A DNA stretch of 64,000 nt from Clostridia bacterium (GTDB lineage: Bacteria; Bacillota; Clostridia; UMGS1810), in NCBI GenBank assembly GCA_017481205.1, contig JAFUPN010000035.1, positions 1-64,000 of the forward strand, read 5' to 3'. Shown piece by piece: positions 17,361-27,101 of the stretch. The notes below the pieces were generated by a model. The model did not search any database, was not told the origin of the DNA, and saw only the letters and a list, made by a program, of their open reading frames with translations. Both the position numbers and the translations under genes were made by a program. Numbering within the stretch: the first letter of the stretch is position 1; each line of letters begins with the position of its first letter.

Positions 17361-19040
17361 ATGACAAAAAAGCTATCCATACAGCGTCTGTTCAATATAA
17401 TAGTGGCAGTAATCATTGCTGTAATGGCAGTGGTATATCTGTCCTTCAACCTATTTGTGTTCAGCCCCGCTTATGAACGGGGTAATCGCGAGGTGCGCAA
17501 TACGGTGCTTTCCAGCCGCGACAGTATCGAAGCACAGTTCAAAATCATGTCAAATATTGCTTCCTCTCTGGCATATAATACCGATGTTCAGAAATATCTA
17601 CGTCTCGACAGCGCCTATGAGCTTTTTGCTATGTCGGAGGATATAAGCGCTCTGGGCAGGCTTTCCTGTGAGGGTATATCCGCTGTCAGAACGGTTCAGC
17701 TTAAGGATAATACAGGCAGATTAAGGACTGTATACGGAGGCAGTATTGACGATAGCTTCTACACTCCTTCTCCGTTGCTATGCAAGCCCGATGAATTTCT
17801 TATGATGAAATATACCCGTACTGGGACGTATACCCGTTGCTGCTATATGAGAAATATTGTTTCAACTCTCTCGGACTCAAGCTTTGGCGAGATACTGGGT
17901 CAGATATATGTGGTTATGGATATATATGAGATACAGTCGCTTCTCAATCAGCTTGAGCTTGCAGACGACGGCTTTGTTGCGGTGATAGACAGAGACAACA
18001 GAGTTATGCTTTCCAGCAGAGGCAACATAGGAGAGGTTATTGATGCTACCCAAGGCGGCTACCAGGTCAGCAGTCTTTCCCAGACGGATTTCCATCTGGT
18101 AATGACGGACAGTATAAGCGGCTCGTCGGTTCAGAATGTCAGGATAATTTCTAATCTTACATTGGTAATGATGGTGCTGCTTTTAGGTATGATTTTACTG
18201 ATATACTGGTTTTTTATGCGCAAATTCATTGCGCCTGTGAGTAGGATTACCGATGCCATGCGCAGGAATACCACCTTTCGCGAGCGCATAGACGTTGAAA
18301 CAGGCTCTGAGCTTGATATTATAGTAGACGGTATCAACAGTATGCTTGACCGTCTGGAGCAGCTCACCAAGAGAATTGTATCCAATCAGCAAAAGCTTTA
18401 TGAAATGGAGCTGCTCAATCAGAAGAGCTCCATAATGGCTTTGCAGAATCAGACAAATCCTCATTTTCTCTACAATACCTTAGAGTGCATAAGGAGTATT
18501 GCCCTTGTATATAAATGTAAGGAGATATCCACTATTTCCGTATCACTTGCAAAAATATTCCGCTACAGTGTACAGGGGAATTCTCTGGTAACCTTTGAGG
18601 AGGAGCTTGCCATTGTCAGGGAATATATGAAGATAATCAATATACGCTTTCCCGGCAAAATTGATATTGAGTATAATATAGACGATGAAACCCTGAAAAA
18701 GCCCTGCTATAAAATGATTATGCAGCCTTTGGTTGAAAATTCTGTCCGCCACGGTATCGAAAAAATAGCCGGCAAGGGCAGGCTTACAATAGATGTGTAC
18801 TGCCAAAAAGAGGACATATTCACCCGTATATCCGATAATGGCTGCGGTATTGAGCCTGATGTGCTGGAGGATATTGTCAGCCGCCTTGACAGTGAAAACG
18901 ATGTCAGCGAGCACATAGGTCTGTACAATGTAAACAAGCGTATTGAACTTCATTACGGCAAGCCCTACGGTCTTACCATAGAAAGTGCACCCGGAGAGGG
19001 AACAACGGTAACCATACGGATGCCTGATACTGCAGACTGA
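17361..19040 (+). CDS. yesM: YesM-type sensor histidine kinase
   Basis: 559 residues from ATG 17361 behind GGAGGGAG. Membrane helix at about 10-32, an extracellular sensor region, a second membrane helix at about 263-288, then HAMP. The kinase part belongs to the His_kinase/YesM type: QNQTNPHFLYNTLECIRSI carries the phospho-accepting His, and the ATPase domain shows QPLVENSVRHGIE, DNGCGI and HIGLYNVNKRI. It is co-transcribed with yesN. It most likely senses an extracellular sugar, perhaps together with the binding lipoprotein encoded next. Confidence 0.92.
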   Translation: MTKKLSIQRLFNIIVAVIIAVMAVVYLSFNLFVFSPAYERGNREVRNTVLSSRDSIEAQFKIMSNIASSLAYNTDVQKYLRLDSAYELFAMSEDISALGRLSCEGISAVRTVQLKDNTGRLRTVYGGSIDDSFYTPSPLLCKPDEFLMMKYTRTGTYTRCCYMRNIVSTLSDSSFGEILGQIYVVMDIYEIQSLLNQLELADDGFVAVIDRDNRVMLSSRGNIGEVIDATQGGYQVSSLSQTDFHLVMTDSISGSSVQNVRIISNLTLVMMVLLLGMILLIYWFFMRKFIAPVSRITDAMRRNTTFRERIDVETGSELDIIVDGINSMLDRLEQLTKRIVSNQQKLYEMELLNQKSSIMALQNQTNPHFLYNTLECIRSIALVYKCKEISTISVSLAKIFRYSVQGNSLVTFEEELAIVREYMKIINIRFPGKIDIEYNIDDETLKKPCYKMIMQPLVENSVRHGIEKIAGKGRLTIDVYCQKEDIFTRISDNGCGIEPDVLEDIVSRLDSENDVSEHIGLYNVNKRIELHYGKPYGLTIESAPGEGTTVTIRMPDTAD

Positions 19041-19076
19041 GTATCATTCATTTTTCTTTGCTTAATATATAAAAAC

Positions 19077-19139
19077 TGAGATTTAGACCAAAAAATCCGA
19101 ATTTTGTACATATATTCTTTTTGATATTTAATTTATAAT
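19077..19139 (+). promoter_or_regulatory. Two-half-site operator and -10 box (site 3 of 4)
   Basis: Half-sites TGAGATTT (19077) and CGAATTTT (19098) are 21 bp apart around GACCAAAAAAT (19086-19096). The element ends TTTTGTACAT at 19111, and TATAAT begins at 19134, 23 bp later. The -35 position is weak. It controls the solute-binding lipoprotein gene immediately downstream of yesMN. Confidence 0.75.
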
Positions 19140-19201
19140 TAGATTAGATATATTTATACGTTAGATTTATTCTAACCAAAATGAAAAAGGAGAGATATTT
19201 C

Positions 19202-20728
19202 ATGAAAAAAGCATTAGCATTGATTCTGGCATTGGTAGTTGTTATGGGCTGCTTTGCAGGCTGTGGCGGCAATGAGGGTGCTTCTACCTCCAATTCAGAA
19301 TACGGCGAGAAATTCACTTACACAATCAACGTACAGAGCGCAGAAAAAGAGCCTACAGCTTCTTTTAAGCAGCTTTGTGAGAAATTTAATGTAGAATTTG
19401 AATTTGTACCCGTCACCTCCGGCGACTGGCAGGAAAAGGTAAGAATCTGGATGGCTACAGGCGATATGCCTGATATTCTCTGGGCAAATGTTCAGAACTT
19501 CAATTTCAGCGAATATCGTAACTGGGCTGCAGAAGGTCTTCTCAAGCCCATTGGCGACCTCTCTGCTTATCCCAGAGTAAATGCAGGTCAGGAAGCGCTC
19601 AATTCAACACCTTACTTTATGATTGATGGTGAGAGATATGCATATCTTTCCCCCAATATCCAGCAGGAAGGCGTAGACAAGTATCTCAATACATATACCT
19701 TTATGTACAGAAGAGACTGGGTTGAAGAGCTCGGTATGGTAAATGAAGACAATGTTTATACCTGGGATGAATTTATCGAAATCGGTAAAGCTATCAATTC
19801 AAAGCTCGGCAAGATTGCTCTTGTCGGCAGCGCAGGTACATATCCTCACTTCTCCGGTATGATGCAGACCTCTCCATACTGGGAGCAGTACATCAAGGTT
19901 GACGGTGAGTATAAATGGGGTATGGATCTTCCCGAAACTCTTGAAGCTATCAAGGTTTCAAAGTCTGTTTATGATGACGGCGTTCTCTGGAAGGATATGG
20001 TTATTGCAACCGGCTCCGAGGGTAACCAGAAGTTTAAGGCAGGCGAAGCAGGTATCGTATTTGACGGCTTTACACCCGGTGCTATTAAGTCCTATGCAGA
20101 AGCTATGGAAGAAGCAGGTATCGAAAATGTGTATGACAAAATTGCTATCATGAGCGTTAAGGCTCCAAATGGCAAATTCTGGGGTCAGGAATCTATGGAC
20201 TACTGGTCAATTACATGCTTCAACCCCGATATGAGCGACGAAAAGATGGACAGAATTCTTCAGATGTATGACTACATTCTTTCTGCACAGGAGGATGAAG
20301 AAGTAAGCAATCTCAAGCGTTATGGTGTAGAGGGCGAGGACTTTGACTATGATGAAGCAGGCGTTCCTCAGCCTAAGTATGATAATACAAACAACTTCCT
20401 CTGGGGTTCATTTGCATTTAATGACAGAGCATTCAACTATGAAGACCTCAGAGTGCCCGAAGAAGCAAGAAAGATGGGTCTTGAGGTTCAGGACAGACTC
20501 CTTTCCGATGAAACACAGCTCAGAGAGTATGACTATCCTCTCTACTTCTTCTCAGCTCCCAATAAGGATAAATACGGTCTCTTCTATGAGGACGGAAGAA
20601 CAAAGATTAAGCAGATTATCATGAACTCAACCAACGTTGAAGGCGATTGGGAAGCATGGAAGGCTACTGTAAGAGATAAGGTACAGTTGGTTCTTGATGA
20701 GCTCAACTCAAGCGAAGAACTTAAATAA
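19202..20728 (+). CDS. Extracellular sugar-binding lipoprotein of ABC transporter (LplA-like)
   Basis: 508 residues from ATG 19202 with AAAAGGAGAG upstream. The N-terminus MKKALALILALVVVMGCFAG ends in the lipobox FAGC, so Cys22 or its neighbour is lipid-anchored outside the cell. The rest is a family 1 solute-binding protein of the large LplA type: periodic aromatic residues, WMATGDMPDILWANVQNF, FMYRRDWVEELGM and a C-terminal MNSTNVEGDWEAWKATVRDK. It fits the LplB/YtcP permeases at 14238-16092. Separate location after yesMN with its own operator allows higher expression than the permeases. Substrate unknown, likely an oligosaccharide. Confidence 0.92.
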   Translation: MKKALALILALVVVMGCFAGCGGNEGASTSNSEYGEKFTYTINVQSAEKEPTASFKQLCEKFNVEFEFVPVTSGDWQEKVRIWMATGDMPDILWANVQNFNFSEYRNWAAEGLLKPIGDLSAYPRVNAGQEALNSTPYFMIDGERYAYLSPNIQQEGVDKYLNTYTFMYRRDWVEELGMVNEDNVYTWDEFIEIGKAINSKLGKIALVGSAGTYPHFSGMMQTSPYWEQYIKVDGEYKWGMDLPETLEAIKVSKSVYDDGVLWKDMVIATGSEGNQKFKAGEAGIVFDGFTPGAIKSYAEAMEEAGIENVYDKIAIMSVKAPNGKFWGQESMDYWSITCFNPDMSDEKMDRILQMYDYILSAQEDEEVSNLKRYGVEGEDFDYDEAGVPQPKYDNTNNFLWGSFAFNDRAFNYEDLRVPEEARKMGLEVQDRLLSDETQLREYDYPLYFFSAPNKDKYGLFYEDGRTKIKQIIMNSTNVEGDWEAWKATVRDKVQLVLDELNSSEELK

Positions 20729-20752
20729 TAAAAAAACACAAATTGTATTTTT

Positions 20753-20799
20753 GATGGGGTGTAGCAAAATGAATTCATTTTGCTACACCCCATCTTTTT
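20753..20799. terminator. Long perfect hairpin terminator
   Basis: GATGGGGTGTAGCAAAATG pairs perfectly with CATTTTGCTACACCCCATC around GAATTC, followed by TTTTTG. The preceding A-run would let it work on both strands. It ends the binding-protein transcript. Confidence 0.9.
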
Positions 20800-20819
20800 G
20801 TGCAAGAACATACTGAGAT

Positions 20820-20982
20820 GTCAGACTGTCAAATAATTCAATTGCCGCACAAAAGAGCCATTCAGGGACGGTGGCTGTCAGATGCCTTGCATCCTTTTTG
20901 CATGGAAAATCTTGATTTTCTGTGCAAAAAGCGCCCCGTCCCTGTAGAATGGCGAGTAAAATCGGTAATAATTCTACAGTCA
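20820..20982 (+). repeat. Interspersed hairpin repeat, full copy (family A)
   Basis: Nested inverted repeats fold the whole unit. The outer arms are GACTGTCAAATAATT and AATTATTCTACAGTC-type ends; next come AGAGCCATTCAGGGACGG and CCGTCCCTGTAGAATGGCG; the core is CTTTTTGCATGGAAAATC against GATTTTCTGTGCAAAAAG. The gene-free stretch 20729-21095 holds only the terminator, this repeat and the promoter at 21035. Confidence 0.8.
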
Positions 20983-21034
20983 AAAGCCCCGTTCGGTGCT
21001 TGATTAAAAAGAGTAAAAATTCCTTTTAAAACCA

Positions 21035-21063
21035 TTGAAAAAAAACAATGTGTGTGGTATGAT
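21035..21063 (+). promoter_or_regulatory. Sigma-A promoter of the phosphatase-GH106 unit
   Basis: TTGAAA (21035-21040), 17-base spacer, TATGAT (21058-21063), about 30 bp before the GTG start. Confidence 0.65.
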
Positions 21064-21095
21064 ATAATTGTATAATTGTAAGGAGTGATAAAAAC

Positions 21096-21797
21096 GTGCT
21101 TTTATATATAATAAGACATGCAGATCCTATATACAATCCGGATACTCTCACACCAAAGGGCAGACTTCAGGCTCAAGCACTTGCAAAGCGCCTGGCTGTA
21201 CATGGTCTTGACAAAATATATTCTTCTCCCATGGGACGGGCTGTGGAAACTGCTAAGCCCGCCTGTGAACTGCTTGGTCTCTCCCTTAATATTGAGGAAT
21301 GGACTCAGGAGATTGCCGACAGATTTACTCTTACCATGCCCGACGGCAGCACAGAGTTTGCGGTGAATGTAGAAAACACTCTGTATCGTACAGCTGAAAA
21401 TCTTGACCTCGGTAAGGATTGGCACAGCGCAGAAATTTTCAGCTCCGTAAATGCCCGTGAGGAATATGAGAAGCTTTGTGATAAATCAGACGAGTTTCTG
21501 GCCCGTCACGGATATGTGAGAGAAAACGGCGTGTACAAAATCACCCGTGCAAATAACGACAGAATTGCGGTTTTCTGTCACGGCGGATTTATTGCCATGT
21601 GGCTATCTCATCTGCTTAATATCCCGCCACATATTTTTATGGCAGGCATAGGAATTAACCATACGGGAGTTACGATTGTTGAATTTGAAAACCGTGATAG
21701 CGGCTATACCGCTCCGTATTGCCTGGGACTTTCGGATATCAGCCATATTTATAAAGAAGATTTACCCTTCAAATTTACAAATTATATAGATATTTAA
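21096..21797 (+). CDS. Histidine phosphatase family protein
   Basis: 233 residues from GTG 21096 with AAGGAGTG upstream. The catalytic RHA motif is in LLYIIRHADPIYN (residues 3-14, His about 9), the second Arg in YSSPMGRAVETA and the second catalytic His in IAVFCHGGFIAMW, all as in the phosphoglycerate-mutase-like phosphatases. Length and the C-terminal region suit a small-molecule phosphatase; the substrate cannot be read. It lies 12 bp before the GH106-like gene, so a role in removing phosphate from an intermediate of the same sugar pathway is possible. Confidence 0.85.
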   Translation: MLLYIIRHADPIYNPDTLTPKGRLQAQALAKRLAVHGLDKIYSSPMGRAVETAKPACELLGLSLNIEEWTQEIADRFTLTMPDGSTEFAVNVENTLYRTAENLDLGKDWHSAEIFSSVNAREEYEKLCDKSDEFLARHGYVRENGVYKITRANNDRIAVFCHGGFIAMWLSHLLNIPPHIFMAGIGINHTGVTIVEFENRDSGYTAPYCLGLSDISHIYKEDLPFKFTNYIDI

Positions 21798-21809
21798 GGA
21801 GACTTGATT

Positions 21810-24557
21810 ATGGACTTTAAAAATGTACCTAAGAATTACAGACCTATTCCCTTCTGGTCATGGAACGAAAAGCTTGATACAAAGGAAACTGTACGCCAGA
21901 TTGAGGAAATGGACAATGCAGGCATAGGCGGCTTTTTTATGCACGCAAGAGGAGGTCTTCAGACTGAATATATGGGTGAGGAGTGGTTTGAAAATGTAGA
22001 AGCCTGCGCCTCAAAATGTGAGGAAAATGGTATGCACGCCTGGGCATACGACGAAAACGGCTGGCCCAGCGGCTTTGGCAGCGGCATGGTAAACGGTCTC
22101 GGTATTGAATATCAACAGAAATATCTTCGCGTTGAGGAAGGTGAGGGCAGCGGCGAGCACACAATTGCCAATGTGGACGGATATCATTTTTACTACGATG
22201 TAAACCCATATTATGTGGATACTCTTGATGGCAAGGTTATAAAGGTATTTATAGAAAAGATTTATGATGAATACTACAAGAGATTTAAAAACAGAATAGA
22301 CGGATTTTTTACCGATGAGCCTCAGATTTCCCGTAACGGTATCCCCTGGAGCTTTATTATGCCGGAGGAATATGAAAAGGCATACGGAGAAAATCTCATT
22401 CAGCACCTTCCCGAGCTTTTTTTTGATATAAAGGATTACAAAAAGACCCGTGTAAAATTCTGGAAGATGGTTACAGACCTTTTCTCAAAAAACTATATGA
22501 AGCAGATTTATGACTGGTGCACCGAGAGAGGTCTCGGCTATACGGGTCACCTTGTGCTTGAAGAAAATTTCTACAGTCAGATTGTCAGCAACGGTGCATG
22601 TATGCCTCATTATGAATATATGACAATCCCCGGTATGGATTGGCTGGGACGTCACAACCACAGAAGCCTCACTCCGTATCAGGTTGGTTCTGTGGCACGT
22701 CAGATGGGACAGAAGCAGGTTCTCTCCGAGACCTATGCGATGTGCGGTCACAATGTTGGGCACGATGAGCTCAAATGGATATTTGAGTATCAGATGGTCC
22801 GCGGTATCAATCTTCTTTGTCAGCATTTGGAGGGCTATTCCAACAGAGGTCTGAGAAAGAGAGATTATCCCCCCGCAATGTTTATTCAGCAGCCATGGTG
22901 GAAGGATTATAGGATGTTTAATGACGCCATGAGCCGTATAGGTATGCTTCTTACAGAGGGGGATGACGGTGTTGACGTGCTGGTTATCCATCCCATGACT
23001 ACCGCATGGACTATGTATAATAACAATATGCCCAAGTATGTCAACGAGGCAAAAAAAGACTGTTCAAGTGAAATTCATGAATATAGCATGGAGTTTCTCG
23101 ATTTGCTGCTGGCTTTGGAAAGGAAGCATATTAATTTCCACCTCGGCGACGAAACCATGATGGAGCGCCACGGCAGGGTAGAGGGCAGCAGTCTTGTTAT
23201 CGGTAAGAAAAAATATTCAAAGATTATTATTCCCCGCCATGAAGTATTCTTTGACAACACGGAAAAGCTCCTTACAGAGTTTAAGGCAAACGGTGGTATA
23301 ATCACCACAGTTGATGAAATTGAGACAAACGATATAATAGATATCCCTGAGATTACATATTGCGCAAGATACTGCGACGACTACGATATGTACTACTTTG
23401 TAAACAGCACTGAGGATACCTTCCGTGCAAAAATAAAGGTCGGCACAAAGATTATGGATCCCGTAACAGGCGAGCTGTATCCCTTTGACGGAACATATAC
23501 CTTTAATAAATATGCATCCTTAGTTGTTATCGATGACCGCACCGAGAGAGCTACCGCAGCCCCCGAAAAGGAGATTAAGGCAATTGACCTGGGCGGTAAA
23601 TGGGATATAGAAAAGGTTACCGAGAATATAATCACCCTTGACTATTGCGATTATTATTTTGACGGTGTTCTTGAAGAAAAGAACGGATATATCCTCAATG
23701 CAATGTACAGAGCAATCGACCTGGGCAGACCGGTAAATATCACCTGTGAATTCGGCTTTGAGGTGGCATATATCCCCGAAAGGCTCTATCTTGCCTGCGA
23801 AATGCCCGAAAATCTGGATATTTCCGTAAACGGAGAGAAAATTGAAAAGACGGATTGCGGCTATTTTGCCGACAAATCCTTCCGCAAGCTGGATATTGCA
23901 CGGTATGTGAAGCTCGGTGAAAACAAGATTGTTGTAAATATCGACTTTACCCAGTCTGATGAGGTTTATGCAAATATAGAAAAGAGCAAGGTTTTTGAGT
24001 CGGAAAAGAATAAGCTTACCTTTGATATTGAGATAGAGCAGATGTATCTTATAGGCGATTTTTCCGTATCAACAGACGGCAGCTTTGAGGAGCTTGACAG
24101 GGATGTAAGCCGCTATACCGGCAAGTTTGTAATCAGCGAGCCCGTAAAGAGCATCAGCCTTACCAAAATTGAGAGACAGGGATTCCCCTTCTTTGCAGGA
24201 GATATCACTGTTAAAAAGACCTTTGCAAAGGATGGCGATATGATGCTTGATTTTGTAAAGACAGGTATAAATGTTGTAAAAGCAAGGATAAATGGCAAGG
24301 AAATCCGGCAGTTTATGTGGGAGCCTTATACAGCAGATGTTTCCGACCTTCTTGTTGACGGAGATAATGAAATTGAGCTTACACTGGTAAATAATCTGCG
24401 CAATATGCAGGGTCCCTTCCACCTTTCCGAGGGTGAAGACTATGCTTGCCGTCCCGGCTCCTTCTATAAGGAGGACTGCCTGTGGGTAAGAGGCTTTGGC
24501 GAGGACAGATGGAATGATAACTATTGCTTTGCAAATGTGAGCATTACAAACAGATAA
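21810..24557 (+). CDS. GH106-like glycoside hydrolase (putative alpha-L-rhamnosidase)
   Basis: 915 residues from ATG 21810 with AAGGAG upstream; no signal peptide. The N-terminal barrel (1-480) shows the family signature RPIPFWSWNEKL, GIGGFFMHARGGL, WAYDENGWPSGFGSG, and FFTDEPQIS, all characteristic of GH106-type alpha-L-rhamnosidases. The second half holds beta-sandwich domains, including a GH2-like sugar-binding domain (about 750-900). Acting inside the cell, it would remove terminal L-rhamnose from imported oligosaccharides, feeding the rhamnose-to-propanediol route suggested by the microcompartment locus. Some family members have other specificity, so the substrate is not certain. Confidence 0.85.
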   Translation: MDFKNVPKNYRPIPFWSWNEKLDTKETVRQIEEMDNAGIGGFFMHARGGLQTEYMGEEWFENVEACASKCEENGMHAWAYDENGWPSGFGSGMVNGLGIEYQQKYLRVEEGEGSGEHTIANVDGYHFYYDVNPYYVDTLDGKVIKVFIEKIYDEYYKRFKNRIDGFFTDEPQISRNGIPWSFIMPEEYEKAYGENLIQHLPELFFDIKDYKKTRVKFWKMVTDLFSKNYMKQIYDWCTERGLGYTGHLVLEENFYSQIVSNGACMPHYEYMTIPGMDWLGRHNHRSLTPYQVGSVARQMGQKQVLSETYAMCGHNVGHDELKWIFEYQMVRGINLLCQHLEGYSNRGLRKRDYPPAMFIQQPWWKDYRMFNDAMSRIGMLLTEGDDGVDVLVIHPMTTAWTMYNNNMPKYVNEAKKDCSSEIHEYSMEFLDLLLALERKHINFHLGDETMMERHGRVEGSSLVIGKKKYSKIIIPRHEVFFDNTEKLLTEFKANGGIITTVDEIETNDIIDIPEITYCARYCDDYDMYYFVNSTEDTFRAKIKVGTKIMDPVTGELYPFDGTYTFNKYASLVVIDDRTERATAAPEKEIKAIDLGGKWDIEKVTENIITLDYCDYYFDGVLEEKNGYILNAMYRAIDLGRPVNITCEFGFEVAYIPERLYLACEMPENLDISVNGEKIEKTDCGYFADKSFRKLDIARYVKLGENKIVVNIDFTQSDEVYANIEKSKVFESEKNKLTFDIEIEQMYLIGDFSVSTDGSFEELDRDVSRYTGKFVISEPVKSISLTKIERQGFPFFAGDITVKKTFAKDGDMMLDFVKTGINVVKARINGKEIRQFMWEPYTADVSDLLVDGDNEIELTLVNNLRNMQGPFHLSEGEDYACRPGSFYKEDCLWVRGFGEDRWNDNYCFANVSITNR

Positions 24558-24589
24558 GAACGGACTGTCGTACAATCCAAAGGTTAATA

Positions 24590-24838
24590 CAAAAGAGCCA
24601 TTTGGGCGACGTCAGACTGCCGAATAATTCAATTGTCGCACAAAAGAGCCATTCAGGGACAGTGGCTGCCAGATGTTTTGCATCCTTTTTGCATAGAAAA
24701 TCTTGATTTTCTGTGCAAAAAGCGCCCCGTCCCTATAGAATGTGTACGTCACCACATCAGGGCGAACAAAATCACGAATTATTCGGCAGTCTGCCGTCCC
24801 CACAAAATGGCGAACAAAAACGCTGATTATTTGACAGC
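24590..24838 (+). repeat. Composite interspersed hairpin repeat (family A)
   Basis: A complete family A unit (24609-24800) with arms AGACTGCCGAATAATTC and GAATTATTCGGCAGTCT and the usual core. It is preceded by a second start-like fragment (AAAAGAGCCATTTGGG, 24591) and followed by a second end-like fragment (AAAATGGCGAACAAAA), as if one copy lies within another. It fills nearly the whole 305-bp gap between the two glycosidase genes, so both could still be on one transcript. Confidence 0.75.
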
Positions 24839-24862
24839 TTGAAGACAGGAGATTTTCTAATC

Positions 24863-26950
24863 ATGGATTATTGCAGATATGTCGATGTGTTTCTCGGTAA
24901 CGGCGAGATAAATCCTCCGCCAACCGAGGGGGAGGCATCAAAATGGCTTTTTGTAAAGGCACAGTGCGGAAACACTGTGCCTCATGCTGCACTTCCCTTT
25001 GGCAAGATGACTGCCGGAGCTTACAGCGGAGGCTATCCCTGCGGCTACGGAACCCATCATCCCAACAGTTGCGGCGGTATACATAAGCTGTGGGACAAAA
25101 ATATGGTAAAGGGCTTTTCTCATATCCACCACAGCGGAACGGGAGCTATACAATATTATTACAACTATGCCGTGGTAACTCCCTTTTACGGGGAGTTGAC
25201 GGCTGCCGATGAATATCATGAGCTGAGAGACGAGCAGGCACAGCCAGGCTATTACAGCGCCAATATGGGTGATGTGTTCTGTGAGCTTACTGTCGGTAAG
25301 AATACTGCATATCATCACTATTTTTTTGAAAAAGAAGGCGGCAGGGTAGCAGTTGATTTTGCCAATGACGGCTTGCATAAGCTGTTCGGCAGCAGCTATT
25401 TTGGAGTGCCTGAGGATGTTCATATGGAGCTGAATGCTTCGGGCGAGGTGCTTGCAAGCGGTGTTTACAAGGGAGTACGCCTGTATTTCTGCGTGTCTGT
25501 TGAGGGGGTAAATGTGCGTGCCGCTTTGTATGACGGCAATAACGTGCTTTCTGTTACCAAGGCAGACCCCTCGGGAGAAAAATACGGCGCTGTGTATGAT
25601 TTTGACTGTGATTCGGTAATAGTTAAGGTAAGCTTATCAACATTAAACTATGATCGCGCAAAGGCAAATGTCCGCGAAAGCCTTGATTCCTTTGATACAA
25701 CTATGAACAAGGCTTATGACTGCTGGAATAGATTTTTGTCAAAAATACATATTGAAACTGATGACGAGGAGCTTAAGGGTAAGTTTTATTCAAATCTTTA
25801 TCACTCACTCATAAAGCCTGTGGATATGACAGGCGAAAATGTTTTGGGAATACGTGACGATGTATGCGTAGATTTTGCTACTTTCTGGGATATGTACAAA
25901 ACAGCTTTGCCGCTGATATGCACTATGTATCCCGATATGGCGGACAAAATCGTAAAATCCATTATAAATATCAGCCGCACCCACGGTAAGCTGCTGTGTT
26001 CCTTCGGCATGGCAGATGTGTATCCCTGTGAGGAGCAGTCCCGTATGCTTGCCATATATACTCTATGCGATGCCTATTACCGCGGGATTCCGTCGGCAAC
26101 TGCCGAGGTTATCGAAGAGTGCACGCACCGTGAGCTCGAGAGAGATGATTTTCAGGATTTTGTCAAAAAAGGTGTGTGCGGGAGATATACTCACATTCTT
26201 GATATGGCAGATGCCTGTGCAAATGTGGCTGACATTACTGCAGATAAGGATTTTGCCCATAAGCTCAGAGACCTTGCGGCAAACCTTGTCAATGCCTACG
26301 GCAGCGACGGGATACTCAGCAAAAAATCTCCCTACTATGAGGGCGACAGATATACCTATTCCTTCCGCCTGCATAATGATATGGAAAAACGCATTGAGCT
26401 TGCCGGCGGCAGAGATAGATTTATAACCCTGCTTGACAATTTCTTCGGATTTGACGGAGAAAAAATCAATCAGGTAAGAGACCTTGACGGAGCTTTCGAT
26501 AAGATAGAAGGTCTTTTGCACAAATACCACCGTTTTGAGGCATTTAACAATGAACCGGACATGGAAGCTCCCTATGCATATATCTATGCCGGACGCCATG
26601 ACCGCACCTGTGAAATTCTTACCGAGTGCGTATACAACAGCTTCGGCACCGGTACCGGCGGTATTCCGGGCAACAATGATTCCGGTGGACTTTCCTCCTG
26701 CTTTGTGTGGAATGTACTTGGTATATTCCCTGTAAGCGGACAAAATCTTTTCCTGCTGGGCAAGCCCTTTGTTGATAGGTCAAAGCTGGCACTGTCAGGC
26801 AAAAATACTCTTGAAATCATCAGAAACGGTGATGGAGAGTATATTGAGAGAGTAACCTTTAACGGTGCAGCCGTAGAGAATTATAAAATCCCTGCAACAG
26901 ATATTATGAAGGGCGGGATAATAGAGTTTTTTATGTGTGATGAAAAATAA
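24863..26950 (+). CDS. GH92-like glycoside hydrolase (alpha-mannosidase family)
   Basis: 695 residues from ATG 24863 with ACAGGAGA upstream; no signal peptide. GH92 features are clear: FLGNGEINPP near the N-terminus, ALPFGKMTAGAYSGG, KGFSHIHHSGTGAIQYY, and in the helical C-terminal domain FATFWDMYKTALPL and GTGGIPGNNDSGGLSSCFVW followed by VLGIFPVSGQ. GH92 enzymes are calcium-dependent exo-alpha-mannosidases. This one is on the short side and lacks a secretion signal, and its metal-site sequence (NNDSGGLSS rather than the usual GNDDxGxMSS) varies, so a different sugar is possible. It follows the GH106-like gene. Confidence 0.85.
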   Translation: MDYCRYVDVFLGNGEINPPPTEGEASKWLFVKAQCGNTVPHAALPFGKMTAGAYSGGYPCGYGTHHPNSCGGIHKLWDKNMVKGFSHIHHSGTGAIQYYYNYAVVTPFYGELTAADEYHELRDEQAQPGYYSANMGDVFCELTVGKNTAYHHYFFEKEGGRVAVDFANDGLHKLFGSSYFGVPEDVHMELNASGEVLASGVYKGVRLYFCVSVEGVNVRAALYDGNNVLSVTKADPSGEKYGAVYDFDCDSVIVKVSLSTLNYDRAKANVRESLDSFDTTMNKAYDCWNRFLSKIHIETDDEELKGKFYSNLYHSLIKPVDMTGENVLGIRDDVCVDFATFWDMYKTALPLICTMYPDMADKIVKSIINISRTHGKLLCSFGMADVYPCEEQSRMLAIYTLCDAYYRGIPSATAEVIEECTHRELERDDFQDFVKKGVCGRYTHILDMADACANVADITADKDFAHKLRDLAANLVNAYGSDGILSKKSPYYEGDRYTYSFRLHNDMEKRIELAGGRDRFITLLDNFFGFDGEKINQVRDLDGAFDKIEGLLHKYHRFEAFNNEPDMEAPYAYIYAGRHDRTCEILTECVYNSFGTGTGGIPGNNDSGGLSSCFVWNVLGIFPVSGQNLFLLGKPFVDRSKLALSGKNTLEIIRNGDGEYIERVTFNGAAVENYKIPATDIMKGGIIEFFMCDEK

Positions 26951-26970
26951 TTTAGCGATAATTTTCAGGC

Positions 26971-27070
26971 TGGTGCACTGTTTGGCACCAACCGAAAGCC
27001 TTCGCCTTGAGGAGAAGGTGGGTTGCAAAGCAACTCGGATGAGGTGTAGCTGCATAGCGGCGTTATTCCT
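26971..27070. repeat. Intergenic hairpin repeat of the GAGGAGAAGG type
   Basis: Several stems lie in a row: TGGTGC/GCACCA, CCTTC/GAGAAGG, GTTG-CAAA-GCAAC, then ATGAGGTGTAGC. Similar repeats (CTTGAGGAGAAGG ... GGATGAGG) are widespread between genes of gut Clostridia. It occupies most of the 150-bp gap before 27102. Confidence 0.6.
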
Positions 27071-27101
27071 ATGATTTTTATAATTAAAGAGAGGTGCTTT
27101 A

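Noticed and set aside
20800..21003. Reading frames of 60-75 codons with a shared peptide (HKRAI..., FCMENLDFLCKKRPVP) at 20800, 24633 and 35727
   Set aside because: They fall exactly on the family A hairpin repeat, start without ribosome sites and follow from the repeated DNA, so the peptide likeness is a by-product.
26971..27070. Riboswitch before the copper-amine-oxidase-N gene
   Set aside because: The stems match a common intergenic repeat type and do not fit a known riboswitch core.
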